This document shows, in pieces, positions 13,705 to 27,519 of a DNA stretch of 64,000 nucleotides. Below the pieces are notes generated by a model. It saw only the letters and a list, made by a program, of their open reading frames with translations, ran no database searches and was not told the origin of the DNA. The position numbers were made by a program, and so were the translations under genes. Where the stretch lies: NCBI RefSeq assembly GCF_023343835.1, contig NC_064440.1, positions 33,797,537 to 33,861,536 of the forward strand, read 5' to 3'. Source of the stretch: Lagopus muta. Taxonomy: Eukaryota; Chordata; Aves; Galliformes; Phasianidae. Each line of letters starts with the position of its first letter. Within the stretch, counting starts at the first letter, position 1.

Positions 13705-16700
13705 TTTTTACTTGGGATGTGTTTGTAAGGCAAAGGCTAACCCGCTGACAGATCAAGACCTCTGAGAGTTTTCCACTTTGAAAGCTTGTTGGTTTGTTTT
13801 GGTGTTGCATCCTTGAAACATCATTTGCTCGGGGCAGGCAAGAATGTCAGAACCAAGTTGCGTTTCCTCCTATCCATCATCTCTTTTCAGTCTGGGCTTC
13901 ACTGTCTATTCCAGGCTCTGACTGCTGTTTCCAAAATAGCAAGCCCCTCGGCAGGCAGGAATTCCCAGTGCGACTCAGTGGCCTCAAACGTTTCTGCTGG
14001 GAAGCAAAGGGGTGGATTAGTGGCTAGGGGGACCCTTAAATATGTAACATTATTAACGCTGGGCTTTGCTTAAAAAAAAACAACACTAAAAAAGCCACAA
14101 TAACACTTCCCTTTCTAATTTTAACATGCATTCTTCAGACTTTTTTATGATATATTGTTCCTGCTCGTAACTCATAGCATCCAGTATTTATGCTGACAGC
14201 TTCAGATTGCTCTATAAACTCGTGCCTTTAGAGCCTGACCTTCCCTTGAAAAGGAAGAGCAATAGGGCTGCATGATCCCTGTCTCTTGCTCCCAAACTTG
14301 GGTGCACTGAGGCACATGGGACTGCTTGATGTGCTGCCATCACAGCCCCCAGGGCAGTTCCTATTTCTGTGTACCCCCCTAAGCATCTGTCCCCTCGTGC
14401 TTGGATACAAGTGTTGAGGACAGGCACCATTTTGTTGTGCTCTGCTTCATACAATGCTTGGCAAACGGAAAGAGAAGGGCGTCTTGGCTCCCCACCAGGC
14501 CTCCAAAGTGCTAAAATAATACAAAACTCATAGTAAATCTCAAACTTTTATTATTGTCTGACACTCCGCAGCTTATTTTGGCTCTGGGCACCTGCAAATT
14601 TGGACAAAAAAGTGAGAACTTGTCAATGTGGAGCAAATGAAAGCACCCAACTTCAGTCTGTTTAGCAAGAACGAAGGACTATGAATCACTGTGCCTTGGA
14701 GAGAGGAGCACAGGATTTCCTGGAAACAAGTCCAGGAGCTGTTTTGATCTTCAATTGATGTTTTCTTTTTGTTTTCTAAGCAGCAGTAACATCATGTTAA
14801 GATATAAACAGACCAGTTTTGCCTCGTCCTTGAAGTGAGTCATTAATTGCTTCTGACATGAATTAATTACTGCTTGTGCATAGTTACAGGGGCGGTGCCA
14901 TCTCTGTTTTACCTACCACGGTCTTTCTAGTCTTGCATTTATTTGTGTTACTAGTCTCTTGATAATGGGATGTACAAATGGATGCAATGGAAAGCAACCA
15001 TCAAGTTTCTACAGAGGTGAGAAATGCAAAATAATTACTCTTGTATGACAAAGAGAAGCCCCAAGGGCTGGCTTCACAAAAGGGTGCCTTGTTTTTCTTG
15101 AAGGCTGGATTCCTGCCTGCCCTATTCACCATAAGCCATGCTGTGATCTCAAGATAGGCTGAGTTTATGCCTTAAACCTTAAGACAGTCGCTTTGTTGTA
15201 GCTGATGGCGAAATAAATGGCCTGTCCACTTGATTACTGAGATTTCACTGATGGAGCTGTGGGTGGTTTAATCTGAAAAGTCTGTGAGTATTTCAGGTTG
15301 CTACAACGTCCCACATCTGTCCCCAAATTGAATAGACCCCGCTCTTTGACTGGAGGCGATTCTGGTGTATCAGATGTTCTGTGCCTTGAGCTAGGCACCC
15401 ACCTTTGGGTCCTGAGCACACCTCTCCGTGTTCCATACGCAGCCATGTTGGTGTAGTTGGCCGTGTAGGACTGGAGAGAGCTGCTGTGCTGTGTGTGGGT
15501 TGTATGTAGGGCAGTGAAGGAGAGAGTGGGCAGTGAGGAAGGGGGAACCTGGTTCCCATCTGCAATCCTTTAGAGCCTGGCTTCAAACCACCTACTTGGC
15601 TCCTTTGGTCTGTCCCAGACCCTCACAGCCCCTTATCAGACTGTTCTTCTCCCTTTTGTTGTGCTTAATGATGCGTGCATTTGTGGGATTATTATTTTCC
15701 CCCCTCACTGCATGACTAAGTACAGTCTGATTCTAGTGCTGGGTGATGAGCTGAGCTTGTTACCAAACAGTGTTTGTTACACCCAGGTGTGCTGCATGTC
15801 AGGCAAGTGCATGCACTGTGAAGGGTAAAATCCCCCTTCCCTTCTACTCCTTGCACATTTCCTTTGGCCATTTACATCCACAGTTCTTTTCATGCTTTCT
15901 CTTGATGCCTTGATAAATGTGGTGAGTGCCCCACACCAACATGAGCCTGAACCGAGCTCTTTGCTTGCACAGACACCCGTGGATCTTTTTCAGCTTGGGT
16001 TTGTTGTTTTTTGGGGGGTTTTTTTGGTTTTTGGGTTTTTTTAAATGCAATCTGATGTGCAGAAAGAAGCAAGGCATGACTGGTTGTCACTGAGGGTGAT
16101 CTGTGTGATCCTCCATGGGACTGCAGGGAGCTCCAGGAGAGAAGTGCAGCTTGTGCTGGACACCCAGCCATGGGGTTTGGGGCTTAGCCAGTGCTATCAA
16201 TACAAGCCTTGCTGATCAGTGCCTATCAGCCATCCTCCTTGCTGCCTCCAGAGACAGCTGACTTCAGCTTGCCCTTTAGGCAAGAGGATTACACAGCATC
16301 AGCTGATGTCATGATCTCATTCCCAAATGCTTTTCCACATGCTTGAGATGGGTTTAGCAGGTAAGGGAAAGCTGGCAATTGTCACGGTTTGCACAACAAA
16401 AAGACGCCTCTGCTCTGTTGAGCTGCTTCTGGCTCCTTTGATTCAGAGCTCCCATGGGCTTAGCGAATGCTGCTGATATTTCTGCATCCTCCTCCTGGCT
16501 TTAAACCCACCATGTAGATTATTAACGCCAGCTTCGCTACCTGAGCGTGGGATAAAGCTAGCCAGAAGGCTCACAGCACTGAAAGCATTGCAGAATTTCA
16601 CAGCCCCCGAGGTCCAAAGGCTGCTAACTCTCCTCCGTGTGTGGGATGGAAGAGTATCTGAAGAAGTCAGAGAGCTGTGTGTTTGGGTTTGTTCCTGCTG

Positions 16701-19510
16701 CTGTCTCACAGGTCTCTTGGCAGAGGGCCTGAGCCTCTCTAACAGAGGCTGTGACCCAGCTGTCCTCCACAAGAGGTGTGCGCGTTGCCAGCAGTCAGTG
16801 CAAAGTCGACCTCTGGTTATGAGCCCTTGAACGCAGAAGTCCTGGGAGATGCATAGCAGATAGCAGTGACCTTTCTGTGCTGCCCTTTCCTCCTCTCCAT
16901 CACTCCTTTTTTGCTCTGCAGAAACCAGCCTCGGGCCATAGATGGGCTGTGGGTATTAACACAGCAATGGGAGTCTTGGCCAAGCACTGAGGTGGTCCTT
17001 GCATGACACTGGGGTCTACTGCCCAGCTTAGGATGTTATCCTCACATCCTACCCGACCTCCCAGTAGAACGTACAGAATGTAAGGAGTCTCTTGGAGCAT
17101 CCCAGGTAGCATTCAGCACTTCGTGCTGCTGTCCCAGGTGGGCAGCATTAATCCAGCCAGCTGCAGTCCTCCCAAGCTGTGCGTGATTACAGGGCTGGGG
17201 GTCGGTCCAGTGTTTGCCTGGGAAGAACCTCTCCCATTCATCACTCTGGAAAAAATGCAGTTTGCTTCCTGAAGCAGCATTTCACTGCTCTCTAAGGAAG
17301 GCTGAGCATGAAGGACTGTCGACAAGTAGGAATGCTGTTATGATCCTCCTCTTCCTCTTGGGGAAAAACGTGGCCGTGGGCAAGGGCCTGGCTTTGGGTG
17401 AGGACGTTGCTGAGCTGGCTTGGTGTGTGGTTGGGGAGGGACGGGATGATCCCACCGCGTCCAGCTGCCAAACTTTATGGCCTCGGCCCACCTTCGTGAG
17501 CAACGCTGTGCTTCCCTGGAGCTGCACAGAGCTCTGCTCTTAGCCCAGCACAGCTGGAGGCACGTGAGCAACTGCTGGGCTGATCCCACAGCTGTTCCTA
17601 ATAATGTCCTCTTAGAGAGCCCACTTTTAAGTGACCCTTGTCCAAGTGTGCACGCTAAGCCCAGGCTACAGCTGCTCTGGAGAAGCTGACTGTGCTCACT
17701 GCTGCCTTCCCTGTAGGTGCAGAGGCACTGGAGATGAAAGGCTTTGCAATTCAGCTTGCAGAAGCTGATAGGTAAGGCTTTGCATTTCCTCGTGTGCTAC
17801 TGCAATGTGTAAAATCAGATGAAGAAGCAGCTTATGAAACCCTTGCTAATAATTTGACTGTAAACTCCTTTCTAGGAACCTGCCCCTCCTGCAGCATTTC
17901 TAGGCATAATCGTTGGTTAGAAGCAGCAGAAAGTGGGGATATCATCTTGAATTCTTCTTCGTGGCAGATTACCTGGGTTAACCTGCTCAGTTATCCTTCT
18001 CCTACAAAATATGAAGTGTAATAAAAGCTTTGTACTGCTCCAGAGGCTGTTAGGGTCTGTGCCAGTGAATGCTACTGGGAATGACAGGCTGTGAGTGCCT
18101 GCAATGGCCATCAGCTGCTGCGTGCAGTGGCAGGTCCCTAAAAGGACCTTATTCCAGTCCTGACACAGTGGAACCAACCAGTCCTGATGAGAGTGTCTGA
18201 AAGATTATAATGTGAATCAATAAACTTGTTAATATCCATTTAATATTGACTTATCAGGCTTCAGTGAGACTGGAAATGCAAATGAAGGTACCATGTAAAT
18301 CACAGGAGGTCAGGCTTATTGCAGAACAGTGTTTTCGTTGTGAGTGCAACCAAGAAACAGCAAGGAACTCGACACTTGACAAATAGCTGCCTGGGTGTTC
18401 TTGTTTCTGTACACAAATTTCCATATGCAAGAGATGTGGGCAGTTCCCACTTCATCTGTCTTTGCAATTGTGTTCATGTACAAACAAACAATCTAAATTC
18501 CTGATCTGTTATTGCGTGGTGGTAAAATGAGTGGGATTCCGTAATGCATTAGGATCCTTGAAACTAAGATAAGCAATCCTTACACTTTGAGGAGCTGATG
18601 GAAATGGAAATTAACATCATTTCTCCTGACTCTTGCTTTCTGCATCTTGATTTATCTACAGCAATTTCAATAGAGCTGTGCCTGCTTCTAGAATATCTCA
18701 CTTCCCCCTTCTTTTTCTTTCAGTTTCTTTAAAGAAAGTGAATGTCCTGAATATCAATAAGAAAACATTGAGAAACACCTCCAGATCATAGAGAATCACC
18801 ATGTCGTAGCATCCTTTCCAATTGTATGGAGGGGGAAAAGCATAAAATATAAAAAAAAAGCCAGAGGACAGGCTTTGAATCATATTCTCTCCATCTAATG
18901 ATCTCATTTAGCCCTGTGAGATGTTCAAGGGCATGCCTGAAGGGGGCAAGCTGGAAGCACATGTATTCTTCTGGAAGGAATGGTGTAACAACCCACGCCT
19001 CGCCAGCTCACCCACGGACCCTTTGGGATGAGGGTGGCTGGCAGTGTGTGTTTTGAGTCACAAAAACTCACATTGGTGGCTTTCAGTCTTGAGAACACTG
19101 GGAGCTTTCTATGGGAAAGCCTACCTAGAGCCAAGCTTCTACGTGTCCTTTGTGAAACTAAGGATATTGGTGGGAGGGAAACAATATGAGCCATGCTTTT
19201 CATACATTTGGGCAACATGTGCAAAGTGAGAAACGTTGTTGTTGCTCTTGGCCGATTCTCCCGTTCTGTTTCCAGTGTGTAATTCTTGCTTTATATTTTT
19301 GTTCTCTATCTATGCTCTGCAGATGACGTTATTTCAGATTAAATGAGAATACAAGGAAAAAATTAGTCGGCTGAGTAGGAAATCGTACATCTCCCCCTTT
19401 GTGAGCTTTTGGGTCAAATTCCTTCGCGGTCATCAAGGTTCAAACTGGCTTTCAACAAGATGAACTCTTAACGTTATTCCAAAGATGATTAGGTTGTGCT
19501 GCTGTTAATA
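13705..19510. other. Gene-free stretch (5.8 kb)
   Basis: I recognise no gene or mobile element. A G/T-rich low-complexity patch lies at about 15,998-16,043. An AT-rich segment at 14,835-14,890 carries several TAAT and ATTA cores and resembles a homeodomain-binding cluster, but sequence alone does not show function. Open frames here are short and lack splice context. Confidence 0.5.
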
Positions 19511-19514
19511 CTAG

Positions 19515-19674
19515 GAAGAGATGCAGTGGGAAGAACTGGCTGAAGAGCATCATTTTAGACGTTGTGTTGAGGGACGTGGTTTAGTGAGAACTATTGGTGA
19601 TAGGTGGAAGGTTGGACTGGGTGATCTTGTAGGTCTTTTCCAATCTTGGTGCTTCTATGATTCTGTGATCTCTG
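19515..19674 (+). mobile_element. CR1 LINE, 3'-end fragment
   Basis: The segment 'gagggacgtggtttagtgag', then 'ggttggactgggtgatcttg' and 'tccaatcttggtgcttctat', ends in GATTCTGTGATC. This matches the CR1 3' tail in the plus orientation. The 5' part (19,515-19,560) is less certain. Confidence 0.88.
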
Positions 19675-19679
19675 CTTTC

Positions 19680-22600
19680 TTCAGCGTTTGTGGTACGGGT
19701 ACAGGACTCATCAGTGGTTGCTCAGAAGCTAAAAGCATCTCCCCATTAAGCCTAGAGGTAATGAGGAGAGGGCCATGGGAAGGAGATTTGGTGTCCCCTT
19801 TCCATTCACAGTGTCCATGCCCAAGAGCAATATCGAAAAATGCAGAGGGGAGAAGAGGTTACCATTAACCTGCCTTCAAACTGAACAACAGAGGTGTCCA
19901 GCTGTCCTGCTAGGTAGCTCAGCAAGGAGTGCTGATCCTCCTCCTGTGGCAAAGACTAAAAAAAAAGACAAATTGCAGGAGTGAGAAACTTAAGACTTTT
20001 CCCCTACTTTCAAAACTAAAATTAAGCCAAGTGATGCATTTTTTTTCCATCGTGTGTTTTTTTTTTAAGCTGATCTTTCTCATAGCACTGTTTCCTGAAG
20101 CAATTCCATGTCTTGAGGTCATCCTAAGGGTGCAGATCGTCGTGCTATCGCTCCTCCAGTGGCCTCCCTGGCCTGGTGGGCCTAGCATCTGAAAACTGTT
20201 AGGAAGAGCAAGAAGCAGGGATAGCTTGTCCCTGTGCCAAGCTGTGCTTTTCTCATCATTGCCAGCATCTCCAGCTGTGCTTTGGAGCTTGCATACTCTC
20301 ATTGTGCTGCTGAAGACAGCAGCTTTGGAGGCTTGACCTCATAAGTCAGGCTCCAGAATTTAATTCTGAGAGACTTTATATGATATCTCAGGGATTTTGG
20401 AGCACCTGACAAGATGGCATTCATGCCCTGATTGAAGGCTTTTCCCACTGGAAGCTGAGTTCATAGTTTATCAGCTAGGCTTGGAGGTGGAATCGCCTCT
20501 TACAAGTGCCTGCCTCCATGTGGAGTGCCAGACAGTGGCAGGATTGCCTTGAAGGGCTGTAGTTTACATTGATCCTTTGCCATAGAGAGAGACCAGTGTT
20601 GGGGATGGATCATTTCATTTTACACAGATGCTTGGCTGGCTGTGTTTAATGCTCATTTTTGTTCCTGCCTGACCCTCGTCTCACTTGTGTCCTCCTTTGT
20701 TCTCTAAATCAAGTGAGTCCAAAACAAAGACTGAAGAACAAGGATTGCAGGGAGGAAAACTGAGAGCCTGGGTCTGGTTGGAATGGGAGAAATCAATTGC
20801 CTTTGTACCCTCAAGATAAATAGAACAAGGGGATAAGAGTTCATGGGTACTACGTGGTGGAAGTTTGTAAGTTCACACGTATTATCTGCTCTGAGGAAAA
20901 GCAAATATTTGATCAATCAGGCTGAATGGAAACTTTGAGGGGGGGGAAACTTGTCTGCAGGCTTGAATTCATGCTGTCATCATTCAGACGTGGTCAGCAA
21001 TGTCTCTTTGGCTTGAACTGATATAAGAAGGGTCTAGTCGACAGGATGTGAAATCTCTGTTACACAAAAGAGGTTCAGCATCAACAAAGAAAACAATCCC
21101 TTGCTTTCCCCAAAGGAGAAGCCCAGAGATTCTATTTCCACAGTGGTCTTCTGATGTAGGTAGTCACAAGAGTGTAGGTTTGTTGGCAGGAGAAGGGTGG
21201 AAGATAGGGAAGTTCATAGGGTTAAGTTTTGCTTCCTGCTGCGCTCCCGTGGGCTGGGAAATGCTCATGGTTAGTCTCAAGGACAGCTTGGAGTAGGAGA
21301 TGCATTTTGATAGGTGCACACAACTGCAGAACAAGTGAATTTTAGCCCAGCCTAACCGTTTAAGTTTACTAATTGTGCGGACATCTCAATTGGCTCAAAG
21401 CAGAGCTTCATCTTTCCGAGCATCCTTCCTTACAAGTGGCCCATGTAGGTTATGGAAGGGAAGAATGCAGAATGGTGGAACGTCCATGCATTGCCCACCC
21501 AGCATCTGCCAGTCCAGACTGGGAACCAATGGCTCCCAAAGGCTGGGTCTGCATAGTCAGGTTGGTTTGCTCTCTTGTCTATTCTGAGATGGCTGCCAGA
21601 TACACTCAAGTGTGTTCCTCGTTTACTTTACAGAATTTTGCATACAGGAAATTCTTTCAGCAGTCCCCATGTGCAAGGCTAAATATACTTAGACATTAAT
21701 GACACTGAGATGAATTCGTTGTCCATTTATTTTCTCCAGCAGTTACTGGTATGAAATGCATAGTTGTTTTACTACAGATCTTAAAGGCCAGATTGCTCAT
21801 GGCTTCGAATCCAGGTATTTCCAGGTGGAACTGAGCTGTTCCTCGCTCTTTCAACAACATACCAGCTGAGATTCAGCTCATGAAACACATGTGAATATAA
21901 ACCCAGGTAGAATAAAACCAACTCCTCACTTCTTTGTGTGATTACCTGCCTTCCTTCAGCCCCTAATGAAAAGCACAATATCACCAAATACTCTCACAAA
22001 CGGTGAATAGGAACAGGGCTGTAATGCCAACAGGCACTCCTGAGCCCCAGTGATTCCTGCAAATATATTAGAAACAGTGAAAGGAGCAAAGCTGGAAGAA
22101 GGTTTCCATCAAGATTCTTCCTTGGTATATTTTCCATGCCAAGACTCTAGTGCCAGTCTTGGCCTCCTGTGTGTTTCTCGTCCCACCTCTCCCATTCCCT
22201 CTGCAAAGCTGTAGACTCTCCAAGCTTACCATCAATAGGTGGCCTGGGTTGTCCCAGAGCTGATGGGGAGCTGTGCCACATGCTTTGGCTGACTTGGCAG
22301 CAACTCACAGAAGACTTTCTGTCCCAATGAGCTCAATGTGCCAGATATCTGCACACAAGTAGTCACAGGCTGGTTTTCTTCTTCAGTATTTGCAATGAGC
22401 TTGTTTTCAACAGATATCTTCTGCTGAATGTGAGCTGCCTTGTTGAAGCAGAGCCAGATTGGACTTCTCAGCCTAAGGTTGAGCAAAATAAAGCTATTTG
22501 TCCTTTAGTTTTTGTCTTAGTCCAGGCATTAGGCTGCTGCGTAGTATTTCACAGTGCCCACTGCAGGACACTAAGCTGTTATTCTGATTAAAACCTCACC

Positions 22601-23795
22601 AGGTGGAACACACACAAAAAAATGAATTCTGTCATAGCTGAACTGCTGGATAGGTATGATGGCAGGAGGTACTGTGCTGTGCAGCCCTTCAGTGTTCATC
22701 CAGCCTGGTGTCTGCCTTACGTTTCGAATCATTTGCAGTAAGTACAAACATGTGCGGTGCATTTCATGACTCCTTATTGCAGTATTTATTTTTTTTTTCT
22801 TTTTTTCCTTTAATAGACTTTCCCCTTCTTTCCCTTCTCTGCCATGCTGGGAATCAGGCCTTTTTTTGTCATGGCAGTGCTTTTTGGGTCTTTCCCTGCT
22901 TCACTGAAGTCTGCTGTAGGCCCACTCTTGCAGAGTGGCTTCATTCGCTCTGCTACAAGCAGAAGCAAGAGTTTGCTTACAAAAGAATAGCAGGGATTCA
23001 GCCTGAAAGGTGCTTTGCTTCTTTGAGTGCACATCCCTTTGCAATTACAAGAGCAGAATGCAAAATCTTCCCTTTGGCAGCATCTCCAGCTCTTGCAGTC
23101 CTTATTGTGCTTGAGTTAAAACTGAAGAAAATAAATAAATGTAATAAAACGTTAGCTATAGCAGTTGTAGATTCAAAGCCTGAAAATATTCCTCTACCCT
23201 CTGACAAGGCAAAATGAAAGGAACCCAAATGTTGCCAATAGTTGAGACGCTTGTCTTGCTTCTCCAAGCGTGCTCTGTGAGTACTGATCGTGCTGTGCAG
23301 TTGGCAGATGGCGTTCAGTAGAACAACAGGTCCTGTTGTGCATCCTTCAGGTGCACAGTCCTATCCTTAGGCCGACTATCAGCCTTGGGGTGAGGGTGAG
23401 CCATCCTGAAAGCAGAACCATGTCGTGTGAGTGACAGAAGTGACTGTGATGTCCAGAGATGCAGCAGCGCCCGCATGTGGCTGTGCTTGTGCAGAGGCTT
23501 TTGTGAGGACGTGTTATTTTTTGTTTTATTCAAATAAACACTGTGGTCCTGTTCTTTGATGGGCTGAAGGACATGGGAGCCTCTTTTTCCCAGACACTTT
23601 TGCTGGGAATCTGCATTCTCTCTCTCAAACGCAGAATAAACAAACTAGAAATTTTGGGTTTTTTAAATCAAAATAAATAACTATTGTTCTGCCTTCCCCT
23701 CGTGGCCTCCTTCTCTTCCCACCAGCTCCCAGGCAGCCTTCCCTCAACCCGAGCATCCCCAGGGACCTCCTCCATCCCTACCACACCATCTGTCC
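19680..23795. other. Gene-free stretch (4.1 kb)
   Basis: No coding exon, RNA gene or transposable element is recognised. T-rich patches at 20,041-20,066 and 22,787-22,812 are the only low-complexity features. An open frame at 22,708-23,217 (plus, 169 codons) has no recognisable domain and is probably chance. Confidence 0.5.
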
Positions 23796-23800
23796 TGAGG

Positions 23801-24005
23801 TATCATAGAATCATGGAATGGCCTGGGTTGCGAAGGACCACAATGCTCATCTTGTTCCAACCCCCTGCTATGTGCAGAACCACCAACCAGCAGACCAGAG
23901 CCACATCCAGCCTGGCCTTGAATGCCTCCAGGGATGGGGCATCCACAGCCTCCTTGGGCAACCTGTTCCAGTGCCTCACCACCCTCTGTGTGAAAAATAC
24001 TGCAT
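23801..24005 (-). mobile_element. CR1 LINE, 3' portion
   Basis: It begins with ATCATAGAATCATGGAATGG and reads backwards through 'gggttgcgaaggaccac' into the ORF2 C-terminus. The minus-strand frame shows [20 protein letters not shown]. It belongs to the same group as the copy at 2,699-3,045. Confidence 0.9.
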
Positions 24006-24031
24006 CCCATAATATCCCATAATATCCCATC
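24003..24031. repeat. 10-bp tandem repeat at the CR1 edge
   Basis: Two exact AATATCCCAT units lie at 24,011-24,030, preceded by a partial unit. They sit directly at the internal edge of the minus-strand CR1, so the repeat may have arisen at the insertion breakpoint or by slippage next to it. Confidence 0.8.
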
Positions 24032-24034
24032 CCA

Positions 24035-25300
24035 CCACGTTGGATCGCTGGCTGCTCCCTCTTCTGGGGCTTCAAAAACCAAAATTATCTGCATTGAAGA
24101 AACCAGAAGGTAATTCGTAGAGCTGATGCTTTGAGTTGGTCCATTCTTGAATATTTCCACTGTTTCAGCCTCAGAGAGAGTGAGGTGCCCCTAAACTGGC
24201 CTTAAGATGCTGTGAGGATAATGGGTTTTAGCTGTTAATGTGCTGCAGGGCTCCAAGCAGACTCTCCAGGGGATGCTGGGAAGGAATGGTCATTCAAATC
24301 CTCAGTTATACACTTACACAGCATCCCACGAGCTCACCCTGTGAAAGCTTTCTCCTCCCTGCGTGCTGCATCAGGAGCTATTTTTATGGTCTCAGCTTTC
24401 TCAGGTCCAGGGCAAGATTTGTATTCTTGCACTGTTGTGACCAGCGTCAAAAATGGGAGGAGTGGAAAACGAAAGGGAAAAGCTTCTTTGCAAAAAAAAA
24501 GGGAAAACAATCTTAAACCATGACACTGAGCCCTGCTTGCTCAATGAGGAAGAAGTGAGGGAGAGGAGGAAAAAGGAGCAGCAGGCTCTTCTGGTTTCTG
24601 GGTAATGCTAGTGTTGCATTCCGGAGCATTTACAACCTGTTTGTAGATGCAATGATAGATACCATAGACATCAATCAGGCACTGGTGGTTGATTTAACCT
24701 GCTGGTAAACCTAAGGTGCGTGATGGCAGCTGGAACAATTTGCTGCAAGCACGTGCCAATGCTGAGTTGAATTACAACTGCTAATTAGCCTCATTCTGTG
24801 AGCTGTGAGGTAGGTGGAGATGGGGCATTCTCCCTCAGCTCCTTTTATCCCAAATTAAGCAGCTGCTGGAGTGTGCCTCAACCCATGGCCTGTGACAGCA
24901 AAGGATGCTGTGCGTGATGAAACAGAGCTGGGAAATAAGTGGTTTCCTTTAATTACTGGGGGCATGAGGGTTGTACAGAGCAGGATAGGTTAGTGAGTGA
25001 GAGCTGCACTAGTTCTATCAAAAAAAAATTATAAAAATGAGACCATTGACCCCCAACAAGATGCAAATCAACATAAATTTATTTTTTGTGTCACGTCCTA
25101 AAATCAAAAAATACATAAATAAAGATCCAGGGATAAAGAATCCGTAGGCAAACTTGGAGAGCAGTCATAGGAAAGCGTTGCTTAATGTGTAACCAAAATA
25201 ACCTCTGATGCATTTTAAGCCCATTGCAACTCCGACTGCCTACCGTGACGGCTGAGAAAGGATTAATCCATTCTTTTTTGTCCAGTGTGTAGCTGAAGGT
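24035..25300. other. Gene-free stretch
   Basis: I recognise nothing coding. An AT-rich segment at 25,018-25,130 contains several AATAAA-like hexamers, but no gene is visible that they would terminate. Confidence 0.45.
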
Positions 25301-25304
25301 CAGA

Positions 25305-25432
25305 ATCATCCATCTTCTAGACTAAACAACCTTCATTCTTTTGCTCTTTGCTCATAAATTATGTCTTCTGGCCCTTCTCAATGTTCCCTTTTGGGCTTTC
25401 TCCAGTTAATTCGCATCTTTAAGAGCTCTGCA
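25305..25432 (-). mobile_element. Old CR1 LINE fragment (internal)
   Basis: The plus strand reads 'catcttctagactaaacaacc', then 'cttctggcccttctcaatgt' and 'gggctttctccagttaa'. This resembles the CR1 region normally read in reverse as 'ctggactaaacaacccc...' and 'gccctcctctggac'. It is diverged, so I call it an old copy with approximate limits. Confidence 0.6.
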
Positions 25433-25584
25433 CCCAGGACCAGTCGCTACTTTCCAGCAACAGCCTTCCCAGCTCTGTGACTGTTGAATGGCCATCTGTG
25501 TTTGTGAACCTGCCTGGCAAAATGGAGGGTCTGCGGTTGCCCTTGTTCTTATGGGAGCCCTTGTTGCTGTCCCTGAAAGGAGGT

Positions 25585-25893
25585 TGTGGCGAGGTGAGGG
25601 TTGGCCTCTTTTCACAGGTAGTAGTGATAGGACTGGAGGTAATGGCTTTAAGTTGCACCACAGGAGGTTCAGGTTAAATATTAGGAAAAATTTCTTCTCC
25701 AGAAGAGTGGTTAGGTGCTGGAATGGGCTGCCCAGGCAGATAGTGGAGTCACCATCTCTGGAAGCCTCCAAGAAACATGCAGATGTGGTCCTAAGGAACA
25801 TGGTTTAGTGGGTAATACTGGTGGTAGGTCGATGGTTGGACTGGATGATTTTAGAGGTCTTTTCCAACCTTCATCATTCTGTGATTCTATCCT
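25585..25893 (+). mobile_element. CR1 LINE, 3' portion with ORF2 remnant
   Basis: The plus-strand frame reads [20 protein letters not shown] and [20 protein letters not shown], the CR1 ORF2 C-terminus. The noncoding tail follows ('ggttggactggatgatttta', 'tccaaccttcatcattctgt') and ends in GATTCTATCC. It is one of the better-preserved copies in the window and lies head to head with the older minus-strand fragment just to its left. Confidence 0.92.
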
Positions 25894-25899
25894 GTTATT

Positions 25900-27515
25900 A
25901 TTAACACAATTTCTGCTTAATAAGAGCTTGCACTCAATGTGGATCATCTTTTGAAATCTAGATCTGTTTTATTTCTGATCCTAGGGGCATGGCCAAGTCC
26001 TAGTCTTCAGTGGCTTTTTTCTTTCTTCCTTCCTCCTCCCAATCTTACTAGTCCACCAAGCCTTGAGATGTGTCTGCATTCAAATCTATGTGTTTTTTGT
26101 TTGATCTTTCAATGATCTCTCATGTTAATGATCTAAAATTTGTCTCACAAGCACAAGCACTTCAGTGCAAGCTTGATGGACTCCTGCTAAGAGTCTGGCT
26201 TCAGCAAAACCAGCAGCACAAGGGACTGAAACTTTACATGCCCAGGAGCTCCAGGGACATAAGTTAGAGCACTTAGGGCTTTATATTCCACCAGAGCCAT
26301 TTTCCTTGTCCCAGCGCTGGGCTCTTCTTGCCCCAGCATCCTCCTGGTGTGGACAAAGCCCAGATGTCGTTTAGGTCAAGCAAAGTGCAGACAGGCTGTA
26401 TTTTCTTTGTGTTGGACATCTTTACCTGGTAGCTACGTGAATTCCCCGAAGAGCAACTAGAGGAGAGCATTGGGAAAGGCTGGAATCAAAGTGGGATGAC
26501 CACACGGTGTGCTGAGCTGAATGCTTTGCATGGCTGCACTGTCAGCACGCAGTGGGCCAGAGGGCAGGGAACCAGCTGCGAGCATGGTTTCTCCCTTAGT
26601 TCTTATTTACCTTCCCGTTTGTTATCTTGGACATAAAGAGGTCTGTAAGCCAGGGATTTGGGCAGTTAACCTCAAATAAACCCTAAAGGACCTACTTCAG
26701 TGAAGTGTAACAGCGGCTGTTGAATTTAATGGAGCTGGGCTTGCTCTCACCAAGGGTGATTTGGACTCTGAAAGCTTGTTGTTTCCTGGAAGCTGCTGGT
26801 GTTTGTTGGTAGTCTCTCTTGCTTTGTGTGCAACTTTGGCTTTATGCATGTCTCCTGTGCAAAACTGTGTATGTGTGAGAGAGAGGAGCCTGCAGTGGAG
26901 GGATGCACTGCTGTAAAGGCAGGCATTTGTTTCTGCTGTGAAATATCCTTCTATGCTCAGACAGACAGCAAATATTTGACAAGGAGCAAGAAAATCAGGT
27001 ATGCAGCTTGACAAAGCGGTGTCGTGACTCACCAGCACATCATTTCACAGCTTCACCCAGCCCCAAACACTGTTCAGGATCAAAGCATCTTGCAACCGGC
27101 CAGGTTTGTTTCCTTAAGCAAAACCAAATCATCCTTCATAAGGTCAGCAAGCTCCCCAAGGGTCAATTACAGGAATACAGCTGCAGATGGGTAGCTGTGG
27201 CACGAAATGAAACCGCTCAGTGAGCGGGGTGAAGGAGCTCTTCGTTCTCCCTTTTACAGGTTGGTGATTCACTGATGTGTGAAGGAAATTCAGCAATTGG
27301 AGGTCCTGGTCTCGACTCACGGCATGCAGGTTGGCATAGATATCTTCCAGCTCTGCTTGTTGATTTCTCAAGATGCAAGCTGGAAAATAAAACCTATCAT
27401 GAATGGTTGAAAAAGAGCCAGGAATTTAAATCCAGACTCTGACCAAACAAAAGTTGTCCAACTGTATCTGTTCTTTTGCTCTATGTAATGGCTAGTGATT
27501 GAGAGATCATGGAAA
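25900..27515. other. Gene-free stretch (1.6 kb)
   Basis: No gene, RNA or repeat is recognised. Open frames are short and without similarity that I can name. Confidence 0.45.
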
Positions 27516-27519
27516 TAAA

